A stretch of DNA of 64,000 bases from Mycolicibacterium chubuense NBB4 (GCF_000266905.1 NC_018027.1:1426001-1490000), one strand, 5' to 3'; positions 27,071-37,800 are shown, numbered from the stretch's first letter. Numbers and translations are program-made. The notes: generated from the sequence alone by a model not told the origin.

Positions 27071-29182
27071 ATGTCCCCCACAGCGTCGCGCGACCGGCTG
27101 CTGGGCGACCTCGACGAGGAGCAGCGCGAGGCGGTGCTCGCGCCCCGCGGTCCGGTGTGCGTGCTGGCCGGTGCGGGCACCGGAAAGACCCGCACCATCA
27201 CCCGGCGCATCGCGCACCTGGTGAGCGCCGGGCACGTGGCGCCCGGTCAGGTGCTCGCGGTGACGTTCACCCAGCGCGCCGCGGGGGAGATGCGGGGCCG
27301 GCTGCGCGCCCTGGACGACGGCGCCGGGACGGGTGGCGTGCAGGCCGTGACGTTCCACGCCGCCGCGCGGCGGCAGCTGTCGTATTTCTGGCCCCGCGTG
27401 GTCGGCGCCACCGACTGGCAGCTGCTCGACACCAAGTTCGCGATCGTCGCCCAGGCCGCCAACCGCGCCGGGCTGCCCACCGGCACCGACAACGTCCGTG
27501 ACCTCGCCGGTGAGATCGAGTGGGCGAAGGCCTCGTTGATCAGTCCTGAGGACTATCCGGGCGCGGTCGCCGAGCGCGGCCGCGACATCCCGTTCGACGC
27601 GGCGAAGGTCGCCGCGGTCTACATCGGCTACGAGACGCTCAAGACCCGCGGCAACGATCTCGTGCTCCTCGACTTCGACGACCTGCTGCTGCACACCGCC
27701 GCCGCGATCGAGAACGACGCCGCGGTGGCCCAGGAATTCCGGGACCGGTACCGCTGCTTCGTGGTCGACGAGTACCAGGACGTCACCCCGCTGCAGCAGC
27801 GGGTCCTCGACGCGTGGCTCGGCACCCGGGACGATCTCACCGTGGTCGGCGACGCGAACCAGACCATCTACTCGTTCACCGGCGCATCGCCGCGCTACCT
27901 GCTCGACTTCTCCCGGCGCTTCCCCGACGCGGCGGTGGTCCGGCTGGAACGCGACTACCGATCCACCCCGCAGGTGGTCTCGCTGGCCAACAGGGTCATC
28001 GCCGCGGCGCGCGGACGGATGGCGGGCAGCAAGCTGCATCTGGTCGGGCAGCGGCCGCCCGGCCCCAATCCGACGTTCCACGAGTACCCCGACGAGGTCG
28101 CCGAGGCCGCCGCGGTGGCCCGCAGCGTCAAGAAGCTGATCGAATCCGGCACCAGCGCAGCAGAAGTCGCCGTGCTCTACCGCATCAACGCGCAATCCGA
28201 GGTGTACGAGGAGGCGCTGACCGAGGTGGGCGTCCCGTTCCAGGTGCGCGGAGGCGAAGGGTTCTTCAGCAGGCAGGAGATCCGGCAGGCGCTGCTGGCG
28301 CTGCAGCGGGTGGGCGACCGGGGGCAGGACGGCACCACGGGCCCGCTGCCGGAGGTCGTGCGGGCGGTGCTCGAGCCGCTCGGGCTGACGGCCGAGCCGC
28401 CGGCGGGCACCCGGGCGCGCGACCGGTGGGAGGCGCTGGTCTCGCTGGCCGAACTCGTCGACGACGAGGTCGCGCAGCGGCCCCAGCTCGACCTGCGCGG
28501 GCTTCTGAGCGAGCTGCGACAGCGCGCCGACGCCCGTCATCCTCCGGTGGTGCAGGGAGTCACGCTGGCGTCCCTGCACGCGGCCAAGGGGCTGGAGTGG
28601 GACGCGGTGTTCCTCGTCGGGCTGGCCGACGGCACGCTGCCGATCTCCCATGCGCTCTCCCACGGTCCCGACAGCGAGCCGGTGGAGGAGGAGCGGCGTC
28701 TCTTCTACGTCGGAATCACAAGAGCACGTGTTCATTTGGCGCTCAGCTGGGCGTTGGCGCGCAACCCGGGCGGTCGCCAGGGGCGCCGGCCGTCGCGGTT
28801 CCTCAACGGCATCGCGCCGCAGTCGCAGCGTGACGACGGCCCGAACCGGCCACGCAAACCTCGCGGCCCCGCACCGCGCTGCCGGGTGTGCAACGCCGCG
28901 CTCACGTCGTCGCCGGCGATCATGCTGCGCCGCTGCGAAACGTGTCCGTCCGACATCGACGAGCAGTTGCTCGCCGATCTCAAGGACTGGCGACTGCGCA
29001 TTTCCAAGGAGATGAGCGTGCCGGCCTATGTGGTGTTCACCGACAACACGCTGATCGCGATCGCCGAGACCCTGCCGACCGACGACGCCGCACTGGTCGC
29101 CATTCCCGGCATCGGTGCCCGCAAGCTCGAGCAGTTCGGCCCGGATGTCCTCGCACTGGTCAAAGGCCGCCAAAAATCGTGA
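27071..29182 (+). CDS. uvrD2: ATP-dependent DNA helicase UvrD2
   Basis: 703 aa. SF1 motor with Q motif, Walker A GAGTGKT (Lys39), motif [12 protein letters not shown], motif [28 protein letters not shown] and [12 protein letters not shown] linker carries a tetracysteine (CRVC-x14-CETC at about 605-625), and an HRDC domain ends the protein (about 630-703, [27 protein letters not shown]). UvrD2 is essential in M. tuberculosis, and its tetracysteine module is needed for unwinding. The ATG at 27071 fits the family; an ATG at 27059 is possible. Confidence 0.95.
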   Translation: MSPTASRDRLLGDLDEEQREAVLAPRGPVCVLAGAGTGKTRTITRRIAHLVSAGHVAPGQVLAVTFTQRAAGEMRGRLRALDDGAGTGGVQAVTFHAAARRQLSYFWPRVVGATDWQLLDTKFAIVAQAANRAGLPTGTDNVRDLAGEIEWAKASLISPEDYPGAVAERGRDIPFDAAKVAAVYIGYETLKTRGNDLVLLDFDDLLLHTAAAIENDAAVAQEFRDRYRCFVVDEYQDVTPLQQRVLDAWLGTRDDLTVVGDANQTIYSFTGASPRYLLDFSRRFPDAAVVRLERDYRSTPQVVSLANRVIAAARGRMAGSKLHLVGQRPPGPNPTFHEYPDEVAEAAAVARSVKKLIESGTSAAEVAVLYRINAQSEVYEEALTEVGVPFQVRGGEGFFSRQEIRQALLALQRVGDRGQDGTTGPLPEVVRAVLEPLGLTAEPPAGTRARDRWEALVSLAELVDDEVAQRPQLDLRGLLSELRQRADARHPPVVQGVTLASLHAAKGLEWDAVFLVGLADGTLPISHALSHGPDSEPVEEERRLFYVGITRARVHLALSWALARNPGGRQGRRPSRFLNGIAPQSQRDDGPNRPRKPRGPAPRCRVCNAALTSSPAIMLRRCETCPSDIDEQLLADLKDWRLRISKEMSVPAYVVFTDNTLIAIAETLPTDDAALVAIPGIGARKLEQFGPDVLALVKGRQKS

Positions 29183-29206
29183 AGATCGTGCCAAAAGCGC
29201 TGGTCG

Positions 29207-29245
29207 AAAAATCACTTGTCGGGTTTTGCTGCTAGCGATTAGCCT
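29207..29245 (+). promoter_or_regulatory. whiB7 promoter with WhiB7-type AT-rich element
   Basis: The AT-rich block AAAAATC (29207-29213) lies just ahead of a -35 TTGTCG (29216-29221). A -10 TAGCCT (29240-29245) follows with an 18-bp spacer. WhiB7-activated promoters have an AT-rich motif just upstream of -35, which its AT-hook contacts, so this fits autoactivation. The leader to whiB7 is then about 380 nt. Confidence 0.65.
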
Positions 29246-29294
29246 CGACAGTGACACGACGAGGGCTCACGTGCGAGAGGAGGGTGCCGCGATC

Positions 29295-29477
29295 ATGGCA
29301 AGCAATCACGCGTTCTACGGCGTACGCGCAGCCGGCATGCTGTGCAGCTCGGCGACCTTCGGTGCCGCCGTCGCGGCGCATCCCGCGCGTCCCGCCATTG
29401 CCGCCGCCATTGCGGCGCCGCGTAAGCGTCGCGCCGCCGCCGGCACGGTTGCCGCGTCCGTGAGGGGTTTCATCTAG
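29295..29477 (+). CDS. Upstream ORF in the whiB7 leader
   Basis: A 60-codon frame starting ATG at 29295 behind a GAGGAGG-type ribosome binding site, ending at TAG before the leader terminator. The peptide is Ala/Arg-rich (HAFYGVRAAG, then ARPAIAAAIAAPRKRR) with no known domain. Mycobacterial whiB7 leaders contain such a uORF, and slowed translation of it is thought to prevent attenuation and switch on whiB7 under ribosome-targeting antibiotics. Role inferred from position and structure. Confidence 0.6.
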   Translation: MASNHAFYGVRAAGMLCSSATFGAAVAAHPARPAIAAAIAAPRKRRAAAGTVAASVRGFI

Positions 29478-29500
29478 CCAGCACCCCACCCGCCACCTGA

Positions 29501-29544
29501 GGCCACGGACCCGCAATCACCCGGATCCGTGGCCTTTGTCTTTT
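29501..29544 (+). terminator. Intrinsic terminator/attenuator in the whiB7 leader
   Basis: A 9-bp perfect stem (29501-29509 with 29526-29534) has a further 3-bp inner stem and is followed by a T-rich run (29535-29544). It lies between the uORF and whiB7. A competing pairing, GGGGT 29464-29468 with ACCCC 29483-29487, just upstream could take part in the switch. Confidence 0.8.
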
Positions 29545-29631
29545 CCGCAGACATCTGGTCGCCGATCCACCGAGAAGAGTTCAGACAAGTAGTTCGACGA
29601 GTTACAACGACCAGGAAGCAGAGGACCGGAC

Positions 29632-29907
29632 ATGTCTGCCCTGACATGTGAGAGATCGAAGCTGGCGGTGCCGTGTCATGTCGAGGACGCCGATCTGTGG
29701 TTCGCCGAGGACCCGCGCGATCTCGAACGCGCCAAGGCCTTGTGCTCGGAGTGCCCGATTCGGCGGGAGTGCCTCAACGCCGCGCTCGAGCGTCAGGAGC
29801 CGTGGGGCGTCTGGGGCGGTGAGATCCTCGACCGCGGCACGATCATCGCACGCAAGAGGCCGCGCGGGCGGCCGCGTAAGGACGCGAAAGACCCTGTCGC
29901 CGCCTGA
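29632..29907 (+). CDS. whiB7: WhiB7, intrinsic antibiotic resistance regulator
   Basis: 91 aa. Cluster cysteines C15, C38, C41 and C47, the EPWGVWGGE turn at about 56-64, and the C-terminal AT-hook RPRGRPRK (76-83) that is specific to WhiB7. It binds SigA and activates intrinsic resistance genes (erm, eis, tap-type) and itself. Regulation is through the leader upstream (promoter, uORF, attenuator). Position after uvrD2 matches Rv3197A. Confidence 0.96.
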   Translation: MSALTCERSKLAVPCHVEDADLWFAEDPRDLERAKALCSECPIRRECLNAALERQEPWGVWGGEILDRGTIIARKRPRGRPRKDAKDPVAA

Positions 29908-29928
29908 CTTTCAGGCTCCACGACAGGG
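29892..29928. terminator. Two-part hairpin between whiB7 and the ABC1 kinase gene
   Basis: An outer 8-bp stem (29892-29899 with 29921-29928) encloses an inner 6-bp stem (29902-29907 with 29911-29916, 3-nt loop). It sits across the whiB7 stop and just before the end of the convergent gene, so it is likely a shared terminator. There is no strong T-run. Confidence 0.6.
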
Positions 29929-29929
29929 G

Positions 29930-31267
29930 CTAGACCTCATCGGGGTTGGCGAAACCCGGCACGAACTCCTCGGCGATGCGCCGCGTGTCGACGTGGGCGT
30001 CGAGCTGGCAGGAGATCGCGACGATCGATGCGATCACCCGCATCGGGATCGCCAACTTCGGTGGGATGTCCATCTGGCGGGCCGCCTTGATCTGGCCGGC
30101 GGCTTTGTCGAGCTCCAGGGTCGTCATCCTCTGCAGCCACTTGCGGCTGTAGTGGAAGACGGGCACCTCCAGCGGTTCGACGTACTGCTTGAGCATGTCG
30201 TCGATCTCGCGGGTGGACACCCGCTGCCCCTTCTGGATGAAGCCGGCCTTCTCCATGGTGGGCAGCAGCTTGTCGTAGTTCTTATCGACCGCGTAGCGCA
30301 GGATCTGGCCCAGCTCGACGGGCCAGCCGCCCGGCATGGGGGCCACGGCGCCGAAATCGATCACGCCCATCCTGTCGCCGTCCATCAGCATGAAGTTGCC
30401 GGGATGGGCGTCGCCGTGCACCATCTCGAGCCGGCGCGGCGCGTCGTCGCAGAACTCGAACAGCCGGGTGGCCATCAGGTCGCGCTGCTCCTGGGTGCCT
30501 TCCCGGATGATCTGCGACAGCGGGATGCCGTCGATCCATTCCTGGATGACGACTTTCGGGGCGCTGGCCACCACCCGCGGCACGACGAAATGCGGATCGC
30601 CCTCGTAGGCCCTGGCGAAGGCGCGCTGGTTGTCGGCTTCGAGCCGGTAATCCAGTTCCATCTCGGTGCGTTCGATCAGCTCGTCGACCACTCCCTGGAC
30701 GTCGGCGCCGGGGGAGAGCTGCTTGAGCACGCCGACCATGCGCTGCATCGTCTTCAGGTCGGCGCGCAGCGCCTCGTCGGCGCCGGGGTACTGGATCTTG
30801 ACGGCGACCACGCGACCGTCCGACCACACGGCCTTGTGCACCTGGCCGATGCTGGCCGAGGCCACCGACTTGTCGTCGAACGACTGGAAACGCTCCCGCC
30901 ACTTCGTGCCCAGCTGGGCGTCGAGCACGCGGTGCACCTTGGCCGCGGGCAGCGGCGGTGCCTCCCGCTGCAGCTTGGTCAGCGCCTCCCGGTACGGCTT
31001 GCCGTACTGCTCGGGAATGGCGGCTTCCATGACCGACAAGGCCTGGCCGACCTTCATCGCCCCGCCCTTGAGCTCCCCCAGAACCGTGAACAGCTGCTGC
31101 GCGGCCTTGTCCATCAGCTCGGCGTTGACCTCGTCCTTCGACTTGCCGGTCAGACGTTTGCCGAAGCCGAGCGCGGCACGCCCGGCCATGCCGACGGGCA
31201 GCGACGCGAGCTTTGCGTTGCGCGCGGCACGTCCCCGCTTGATGTCACTCACGAGTCCATCATCCAC
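29930..31267 (-). CDS. ABC1/UbiB-family atypical kinase (Rv3197-like)
   Basis: 445 aa. ADCK/UbiB hallmarks: the KxGQ motif in MKVGQALSVME, an Ala-rich loop SVASASIGQVHKA in place of the P-loop, VAVKIQYPG with the Lys, EMELDYRLEA, VHGDAHPGNFML catalytic loop and VIDFGAVA (DFG). Family members are ATPases linked to quinone or lipid metabolism. The M. tuberculosis protein has been connected to macrolide tolerance and is a whiB7 neighbour. A GTG 5 codons later is an alternative start. Confidence 0.88.
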   Translation of the reverse strand: MDDGLVSDIKRGRAARNAKLASLPVGMAGRAALGFGKRLTGKSKDEVNAELMDKAAQQLFTVLGELKGGAMKVGQALSVMEAAIPEQYGKPYREALTKLQREAPPLPAAKVHRVLDAQLGTKWRERFQSFDDKSVASASIGQVHKAVWSDGRVVAVKIQYPGADEALRADLKTMQRMVGVLKQLSPGADVQGVVDELIERTEMELDYRLEADNQRAFARAYEGDPHFVVPRVVASAPKVVIQEWIDGIPLSQIIREGTQEQRDLMATRLFEFCDDAPRRLEMVHGDAHPGNFMLMDGDRMGVIDFGAVAPMPGGWPVELGQILRYAVDKNYDKLLPTMEKAGFIQKGQRVSTREIDDMLKQYVEPLEVPVFHYSRKWLQRMTTLELDKAAGQIKAARQMDIPPKLAIPMRVIASIVAISCQLDAHVDTRRIAEEFVPGFANPDEV

Positions 31268-31320
31268 GACGCTGCTGAGGACGATTCAACGACTTGGCGA
31301 GGACCACCGGACGACCCCCG

Positions 31321-32151
31321 TCAGCACGCGCACTGCGGGTGGCGCGACCATTTGCGGGCAGCGACGGCGCCCGCGGCGACGTCGAATTCCAAGGTGGTGT
31401 CCAGCGTCGCCGGTGCCGAAGCCGCGGTGGAGCCGTCGGCGCGCAGGGCGCGGATCACCTGGTCGATCTCCTTGAGCGCCAGCCCCGCGGTGGCCAGCAC
31501 GGTCGCCCGGTCCGCGGTGCCCACGGTGCGGCACAGCTGCGCGGCGACCGCGGGCCAGGCGGCATCCCGGTCGCTGCGGTGCAGATCGGCGCAGCGCAGG
31601 CAACTCGTCACGCCGGGGACCACCAGCGGGCCGACCAGACCGGTGCCGTCACGCACGCGCACCGGCAGATGCGGCACGCCGGCATCGTGCAGGTCGCGCA
31701 CCACCCGCGGATCGGCGACCAGATAGTCCGTCAGCACCGCGAGGTCGGTGCCGGCGGTGCCGGCGGTGGGCCTGATGCTCCGGCTGACCCGCACGTTCGA
31801 GCAGCGCAGCGCGGTGCACAGCAGGTCCGCCAGCGGCCCGTCACCGTGAATCCGGATCGACACCGACGTGACTTCGCCGTGCGCGGCGGCGGTGACGACG
31901 CCGCGGTCGACCAGGTGCGTGACCAGGCCGGCGACCAGTTCCGCCGCCACACCGCGGCCGGCGGCGTGTGCCTGCAACTCGGCGACGGACGCGGTGACCT
32001 GCAGCGCACGCAACAGCTCAGTCAGAACGGTGGCCGGCAACCCCGGCGGCGGCTGCACCACGACGGCGCGGCGCGGGTCCCACCCCACCTGCACGGTGCC
32101 GTCGGGCCGGGACAGCACCGGCGTCGTCGTGCTGAGCGCATACCGCGTCAT
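31321..32151 (-). CDS. Orphan cyclodehydratase/ThiF-like protein (Rv3196-like)
   Basis: 276 aa from the ATG at 32151. It looks like the E1-like leader-peptide-binding or cyclodehydratase half of azole-peptide (TOMM) systems. There is a small N-terminal lobe, VSIRIHGDGPLADLL as an apparent Rossmann strand with a degraded nucleotide loop, and cysteine pairs CLRC (mid-protein) and CAC at the very C-terminus that could bind one zinc. No precursor peptide, YcaO protein or transporter is adjacent, so the role is open. Longer upstream frames are artefacts. Confidence 0.6.
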   Translation of the reverse strand: MTRYALSTTTPVLSRPDGTVQVGWDPRRAVVVQPPPGLPATVLTELLRALQVTASVAELQAHAAGRGVAAELVAGLVTHLVDRGVVTAAAHGEVTSVSIRIHGDGPLADLLCTALRCSNVRVSRSIRPTAGTAGTDLAVLTDYLVADPRVVRDLHDAGVPHLPVRVRDGTGLVGPLVVPGVTSCLRCADLHRSDRDAAWPAVAAQLCRTVGTADRATVLATAGLALKEIDQVIRALRADGSTAASAPATLDTTLEFDVAAGAVAARKWSRHPQCAC

Positions 32152-32207
32152 GGGACGACCCTGGCACGCGGCGCCGACGCCCAGACGGGTTATCCACAGG
32201 CGCCGGG

Positions 32208-33608
32208 CTACTCCTTGGGAGCGTCCGGCCCGTCCTCGCCCTGGTCCTTGCGCCCGCCCTCGTTCCGCGCCTGGTCCTCGGCCTGGTTGAGCGCCTGCTC
32301 GATGGCGCTGTCGATGCCGCTGGTGTCGCCGCCGATCATCCGGTCGATGAAGCCGGCGGGCTCGTCGAGGTCCTCGCTGCTGGGCAGCAGGTCGGGGTGT
32401 TGCCAGACGCCGTCGCGCGCATCCGCGCCGACGGCCTCGGTCAGCTTGTCCCACAGCGCGGCGGCCTCGCGCATCTTGCGCGGCCGCAGTTCGAGGCCGA
32501 CCAGCGTCGCGAACGTCTGCTCGGCGGGCCCGCCGGTGGCGCGCCGTCTGCGCAGCATCTCGGAGAGCGCCGACGTGCCGGGGATGCGATCGCCGAGGGC
32601 TTCGGAGACGACCGTCTGCACCCAGCCCTCGATCAGCGCCAGCAGCGTCTCGAGCCGTTCCAGGGCCGCGGTCTGCTCGGGGGTGGCCTTCGGCTCGAAG
32701 ATGCCCTGGTTGAGCAGCTGCTCCATCTCCGACGGATCGGTCAGCGACGCCGGGTTGAAGCCGCGGGCGAATTCCTCGATCCCGCTCATGTCGATCTTCG
32801 TGCCCTTGGCGAAGGCCTCGACCGCGTTGAGCAGCTGGGTCGACAGCCACGGCACATGGCTGAACAGGCGATGGTGCGCCGCCTCGCGGGCGGCCAGGAA
32901 CGTGACGATCTCACTGCGCGGCTGCTCGAGACCCTCGGCGAGGGACTCGATCGCCTCGGGCATCAGCGCCGCAACGCCCTTGGGCCCCAGCGGAAGGCCG
33001 ATGTCGGTGGAGGTCAGCACTTCTCGCGACAGCTTGCCCAGCGCCTGGCCCAGCTGAGAGCCGAACGCCATGCCGCCCATCTGCGACATCATCGCCAGCA
33101 GCGGCCCGGCCATCGCCTTGGCCTCTTCCGGCAGCGCCGAGGCCCACACCGTGGAGATCTGTTCGGCGACCGGATCACACAGCCGCTTCCAGGTGTCGAG
33201 GGTGTTGTCGATCCACTCGGTCGGGGTCCACGCCGCGGTCCTGGTGGTGCCCGCCGGCAGCGGGGTCACCCCGTCGAGCCACGTCTCGGCCAGCCGCACC
33301 GCATCGGCGATGGCGGCGGCGGTCTGCTCGGGGACCGGAGCGACGAAACCGATGGAGCTCGACGCGAGCTGGCGGGCGAGGTCGTAGTTGACCGGCCCCG
33401 CGCTCGTGCCGCCGGCCATGCCGGCGCCTGCACCGCTGAACATCTCGCCGAGCTTGGAAAAGATCTGGCCGAGCTGCGACATGTCGAACTCACCGCCTCC
33501 GAAGCCCGCGCCGAACGGGTCACCGCCCGACCCGGAATCGGGGTCCTTCTTGCGTTTGTCGCGCTCGGGGTCGTCCCCGGCGGAGAAGCCGAAAGGCAGG
33601 TCAGCCAT
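32208..33608 (-). CDS. Zincin-2 type putative metalloprotease/hydrolase (Rv3195-like)
   Basis: 466 aa. A Gly/Asp-rich N-terminus (1-50) is followed by an all-helical domain with FLAAREAAHHRLFSHVPWL (about 245-265). In this actinobacterial family, also filed as a coenzyme-F420-associated hydrolase, HHRLF stands in place of a canonical HExxH. The C-terminal 40 residues are acidic and charged. No signal peptide. The catalytic role is unproven. It is divergent from the Lon-like protease gene, which is transcribed the other way 133 bp off. Confidence 0.75.
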   Translation of the reverse strand: MADLPFGFSAGDDPERDKRKKDPDSGSGGDPFGAGFGGGEFDMSQLGQIFSKLGEMFSGAGAGMAGGTSAGPVNYDLARQLASSSIGFVAPVPEQTAAAIADAVRLAETWLDGVTPLPAGTTRTAAWTPTEWIDNTLDTWKRLCDPVAEQISTVWASALPEEAKAMAGPLLAMMSQMGGMAFGSQLGQALGKLSREVLTSTDIGLPLGPKGVAALMPEAIESLAEGLEQPRSEIVTFLAAREAAHHRLFSHVPWLSTQLLNAVEAFAKGTKIDMSGIEEFARGFNPASLTDPSEMEQLLNQGIFEPKATPEQTAALERLETLLALIEGWVQTVVSEALGDRIPGTSALSEMLRRRRATGGPAEQTFATLVGLELRPRKMREAAALWDKLTEAVGADARDGVWQHPDLLPSSEDLDEPAGFIDRMIGGDTSGIDSAIEQALNQAEDQARNEGGRKDQGEDGPDAPKE

Positions 33609-33741
33609 GCCTCAACGGTACTCACGGTGTGGGCGTCGCGCGCCGCCGCGGGTCACGCTGTCAGTGAACCGGGCCGCACGCAGGCGCGTCGTCGGGTTCG
33701 CCGCGGCCGATCCCCGGCGACGAACCTTTACTGTGGGCGGC

Positions 33742-34764
33742 GTGAACAGGCGGATTTGGACGCTGATCGTCGCGCTGGTGCCGATCCTGATCTTCGGCGT
33801 GCTGGCGACCACGGTGACGGTGCCCTACGTCGCGCTGGGGCCCGGCCCGACGTTCAACACCCTCGGCGAGGTGGACGGCAAACAGGTCGTCGACATCAAG
33901 GGCACAGAGCTGCATCCGGTGACCGGACACCTGAACATGACGACGGTGTCGCAGATGGACGGTATGACGCTGGGCCAGGCGCTGATCTTCTGGGCGTCCG
34001 GGCAGGACCAGCTGATCCCGCGCGATCTGGTGTATCCGCCGGACAAGAGCAAGCAAGAGGTCGACGACGCCAACACCAAGGACTTCCGCCAGTCCGAGGA
34101 CAGCGCCGAGTACGCCGCGCTCGACTACCTGAAGTACCCGATGGCGGTCACCGTCCAGCAGGTCGACGACAAGGGGCCGTCGAAAGGAAAGCTGCAGGCA
34201 GGCGACGCGATCGACGGGGTGAACAACAAGCCGATCGCCAACCTCGACCAGTTCCAGGACGCGCTGAAGAACACCAAGCCCGGCGACGCCATCGTCATCG
34301 ACTACCGCCGCAAGAACGCCCCGGCCGGCACGGTCGACATCACCTTGGGCTCGCATCCCGGGCGGACCCAGGGATTCCTGGGCGTCAGCGTCCTCGACGC
34401 GCCGTGGGCGCCGTTCACGGTGGACTTCAACCTCGCCAACGTGGGCGGACCGTCGGCCGGGCTGATGTTCAGCCTGGCCGTGGTCGACAAGTTGACCACC
34501 GGCGACCTCAACGGGTCGAAGTTCGTGGCCGGCACCGGCACCATCCGCGGTGACGGCAAGGTCGGCTCCATCGGGGGCATCACCCACAAGATCGTCGCCG
34601 CCAAGGACGCCGGGGCGACCGTCTTCCTGGTGCCGACCGACAACTGCGATGAGGCCAAGACCGCCGACGAGAAGGGCATCGAGCTGCTCAAGGTGGACAC
34701 CCTGTCGCAGGCGATCGACTCGTTGCGGACGCTTTCCGCTGGTGGCGAACCTCCTCGCTGCTGA
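33742..34764 (+). CDS. Lon-like PDZ serine protease (Rv3194c-like)
   Basis: 340 aa from the GTG at 33742, the same length as Rv3194c. One N-terminal membrane helix (about 5-28), a PDZ domain (about 125-210, KGKLQAGDAIDGVNNKPI) and a C-terminal Lon/S16 domain with the catalytic Ser in GGPSAGLMF (about 238) and the Lys in ITHKIVAAKDAG (about 283). This is a membrane-anchored protease facing outside the cell, probably in envelope quality control. An upstream extension overlaps the zincin-2 gene and is rejected. Confidence 0.9.
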   Translation: MNRRIWTLIVALVPILIFGVLATTVTVPYVALGPGPTFNTLGEVDGKQVVDIKGTELHPVTGHLNMTTVSQMDGMTLGQALIFWASGQDQLIPRDLVYPPDKSKQEVDDANTKDFRQSEDSAEYAALDYLKYPMAVTVQQVDDKGPSKGKLQAGDAIDGVNNKPIANLDQFQDALKNTKPGDAIVIDYRRKNAPAGTVDITLGSHPGRTQGFLGVSVLDAPWAPFTVDFNLANVGGPSAGLMFSLAVVDKLTTGDLNGSKFVAGTGTIRGDGKVGSIGGITHKIVAAKDAGATVFLVPTDNCDEAKTADEKGIELLKVDTLSQAIDSLRTLSAGGEPPRC

Positions 34765-34847
34765 GACGCGGATTCAACGCCGATGCGTAGAGTTACGGGC
34801 GTCACCCTGAAAACCTGCTGGGAACCTTGGAGACTGGAGTACATCGA

Positions 34848-37800
34848 GTGGGTATGCGGCCCGCGGCGAGAATGCCGAAGCTGACGCGACGAAGCCGGAT
34901 CCTGATCGCCATCGCGCTGGCTGTGGTGCTGCTGTTGCTGATCGGTCCCCGCCTCGTCGACACCTATGTGGACTGGCTGTGGTTCGGCGAACTCGGCTAC
35001 CGGTCGGTGTTCACCACACAGGTGGTGACGCGCCTCGTCGTCTTCCTCGTCGTCGCACTCGTCATGGGTGGCATCGTGTTCGCCGCGCTGGCACTGGCCT
35101 ACCGCACCCGGCCGGTCTTCGTGCCGACCGCGGGCCCCAACGATCCGATCGCGCGGTACCGCACCGCGGTGATGACCCGGCTGCGCCTGATCGGCATCGG
35201 GGTGCCGGCGTTCATCGGCGTGCTGGCCGGCTTCGTGGCGCAGAGCTACTGGGAGCGTGTGCAGCTGTTCCTGCACGGCGGCAGCTTCGGCGTCAGCGAT
35301 CCGCAGTTCGGTATCGACCTGGGTTTCTACGCCTTCGACCTGCCGTTCTACCGGCTGGTGCTGTCCTATCTGTTCGTCGCGACCTTCCTGGCGTTCATCG
35401 CAAACCTGGTGAGCCACTACCTGTTCGGTGGGATCCGGTTGTCCGGGCGCACCGGTGCGCTGAGCCGGTCGGCCCGCATCCAGCTGATCTCGCTGGTCGG
35501 GATCCTGATGCTGCTCAAGGCGGTGGCCTACTGGCTGGACCGCTACGAACTGCTCAGCCACACCCGCGGGGGCAAGCCGTTCACCGGTGCCGGCTACACC
35601 GACATCAACGCCGTACTGCCGGCCAAGCTGATCATGCTGGCGATCGCGGTCATCTGCGCGGCGGCGGTGTTCTCGGCGATCTTCCTGCGCGACTTGAGGA
35701 TTCCGGCGATCGGCGTGGTGCTGCTGCTGCTGTCCTCGCTCGTGGTCGGCGCCGGCTGGCCGCTGGTGGTCGAGCAGATCAGCGTGCGGCCCAACGCCGC
35801 GCAGAAGGAAAGCGAGTACATCAGCCGCAGTATCGCCGCAACCCGGCAGGCCTACGGGCTGACCGAGAAAGAGGTCAGCTACCGCGACTACGCCGGCAAT
35901 GCTCCCGCCTCCGCGCAGCAGGTGGCCGCCGACCGCGCGACGACGTCGAACATCCGGGTGCTCGACCCCAACATCGTGAGCCCCGCGTTCACCCAGTTCC
36001 AGCAGGGCAAGAACTTCTACTACTTCTCCGACCAGCTCAACATGGATCGCTACCCCGACGCCGACGGCAGTCTGCGTGACTATGTGGTGGCCGCCCGTGA
36101 GCTCAACCCGGACCGCTTGATCGACAACCAGCGGGACTGGATCAACCGCCACACCGTCTACACCCACGGCAACGGCTTCATCGCCTCGCCGGCCAACACG
36201 GTGCGCGGTGTCGCCAACGACCCGAATCAGAACGGCGGCTACCCGGAGTTCCTCGCCAGCGTGGTGGGCGCCAACGGCAGCGTCATCTCGCCCGGCCCGG
36301 CGCCGCTGGATCAGCCCCGCATCTACTTCGGGCCGGTCATCGCCAGCGCCGCGGCCGACTACGCGATCGTCGGCAAGAACGGCCCCGACCGCGAATACGA
36401 CTACGAGAACAACGTCGAGACCAAGAACTACACTTACACCGGCGCGGGCGGCGTGCCCATCGGCAACTGGTTCACCCGCAGCGTGTTCGCCGCGAAGTTC
36501 GCCGAGCGGAACTTCCTGTTCTCCAGCGTGATCGGCAACAACAGCAAGATCCTGTTCAAGCGCGATCCGGCCGAACGGGTCAAGGCCGTGGCGCCGTGGC
36601 TGACCACCGACACCGGCGTGTACCCGGCGATCGTGAACAAGCGCATGGTGTGGATCGTCGACGGCTACACCACGCTGGACAACTACCCGTATTCGCAATC
36701 GATGTCGCTGTCGTCGGCCACCACCGACTCCAACGAGGTGGCGATGAACCGGCTGCTGCCCGACAAGCAGGTCTCCTACATCCGCAACTCGGTGAAGGCC
36801 ACCGTCGACGCGTACGACGGCACGGTGACGCTGTATGCGCAGGACGAGTCCGATCCCGTTCTGCAGGCGTGGGAGAAGGTGTTCCCGGGCACCGTGAAGC
36901 CCAAGAGCGACATCAGCCCCGAGCTGCAGGAGCATCTGCGGTACCCCGAGGACCTGTTCAAGGTGCAGCGCGCCCTGCTCGCGAAGTACCACGTCGACGA
37001 CCCGGTGACGTTCTTCTCCACATCGGACTTCTGGGACGTTCCGCTCGACCCCAACCCGACGGCCAGCAGCTACCAGCCGCCGTACTACATCGTCGCGAAA
37101 AACCTTGCCGAGAACAACAATTCGACGTCGTTCCAGCTGACCACCGCGATGAACCGCTTCCGGCGCGACTTCCTCGCGGCCTACATCAGTGCCAGTTCCG
37201 ATCCGGACACCTACGGCAGGATCACGGTGCTGACCATTCCCGGTCAGGTCAACGGCCCGAAGTTGGCGTTCAACGCGATCAGCACCGACACCGCGGTCAG
37301 CCAGGACCTCGGCGTCATCGGCCGCGACAACCAGAACCGGATCCGGTGGGGCAACCTGTTGACGCTGCCGATGGGTCAGGGCGGTCTGCTCTACGTCGCC
37401 CCGGTCTACGCGTCGCCGGGCGCCAGTGACGCCGCGTCGTCGTATCCCCGCCTGATCCGGGTGGCGATGATGTACAACGACAAGATCGGTTACGGGCCAA
37501 CGGTTCGCGACGCGCTGACCGACCTGTTCGGTCCGGGGGCGGACGCCACCGCGACGGGCCCGGCGCCCACCGACGTGCCCGCGGGCCAGGCCGCCCAGCA
37601 GCGGCCTCCGGCCGACCAACAGCCCGCGGGAACGCCGCCGCCGCGGCAGGGTCGGGCGCCGCAACCCGAGGTGCCCGCGGCGGTGCCGCCGTCGGGTCCC
37701 ACGCAGCTGTCGGCGGCCAAAGCGGCTGCGCTGCAGAACGTCAACAGCGCGCTCGATGCGCTGCGGGAGGCGCAGCGCGGCGGTGACTTCGCGCAGTTCG

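Noticed and set aside
26990..29257. Upstream extension of the mycoredoxin frame (840 codons in total)
   Set aside because: It covers the uvrD2 gene antisense. Only the last 84 codons match a glutaredoxin, and a clear ATG starts them.
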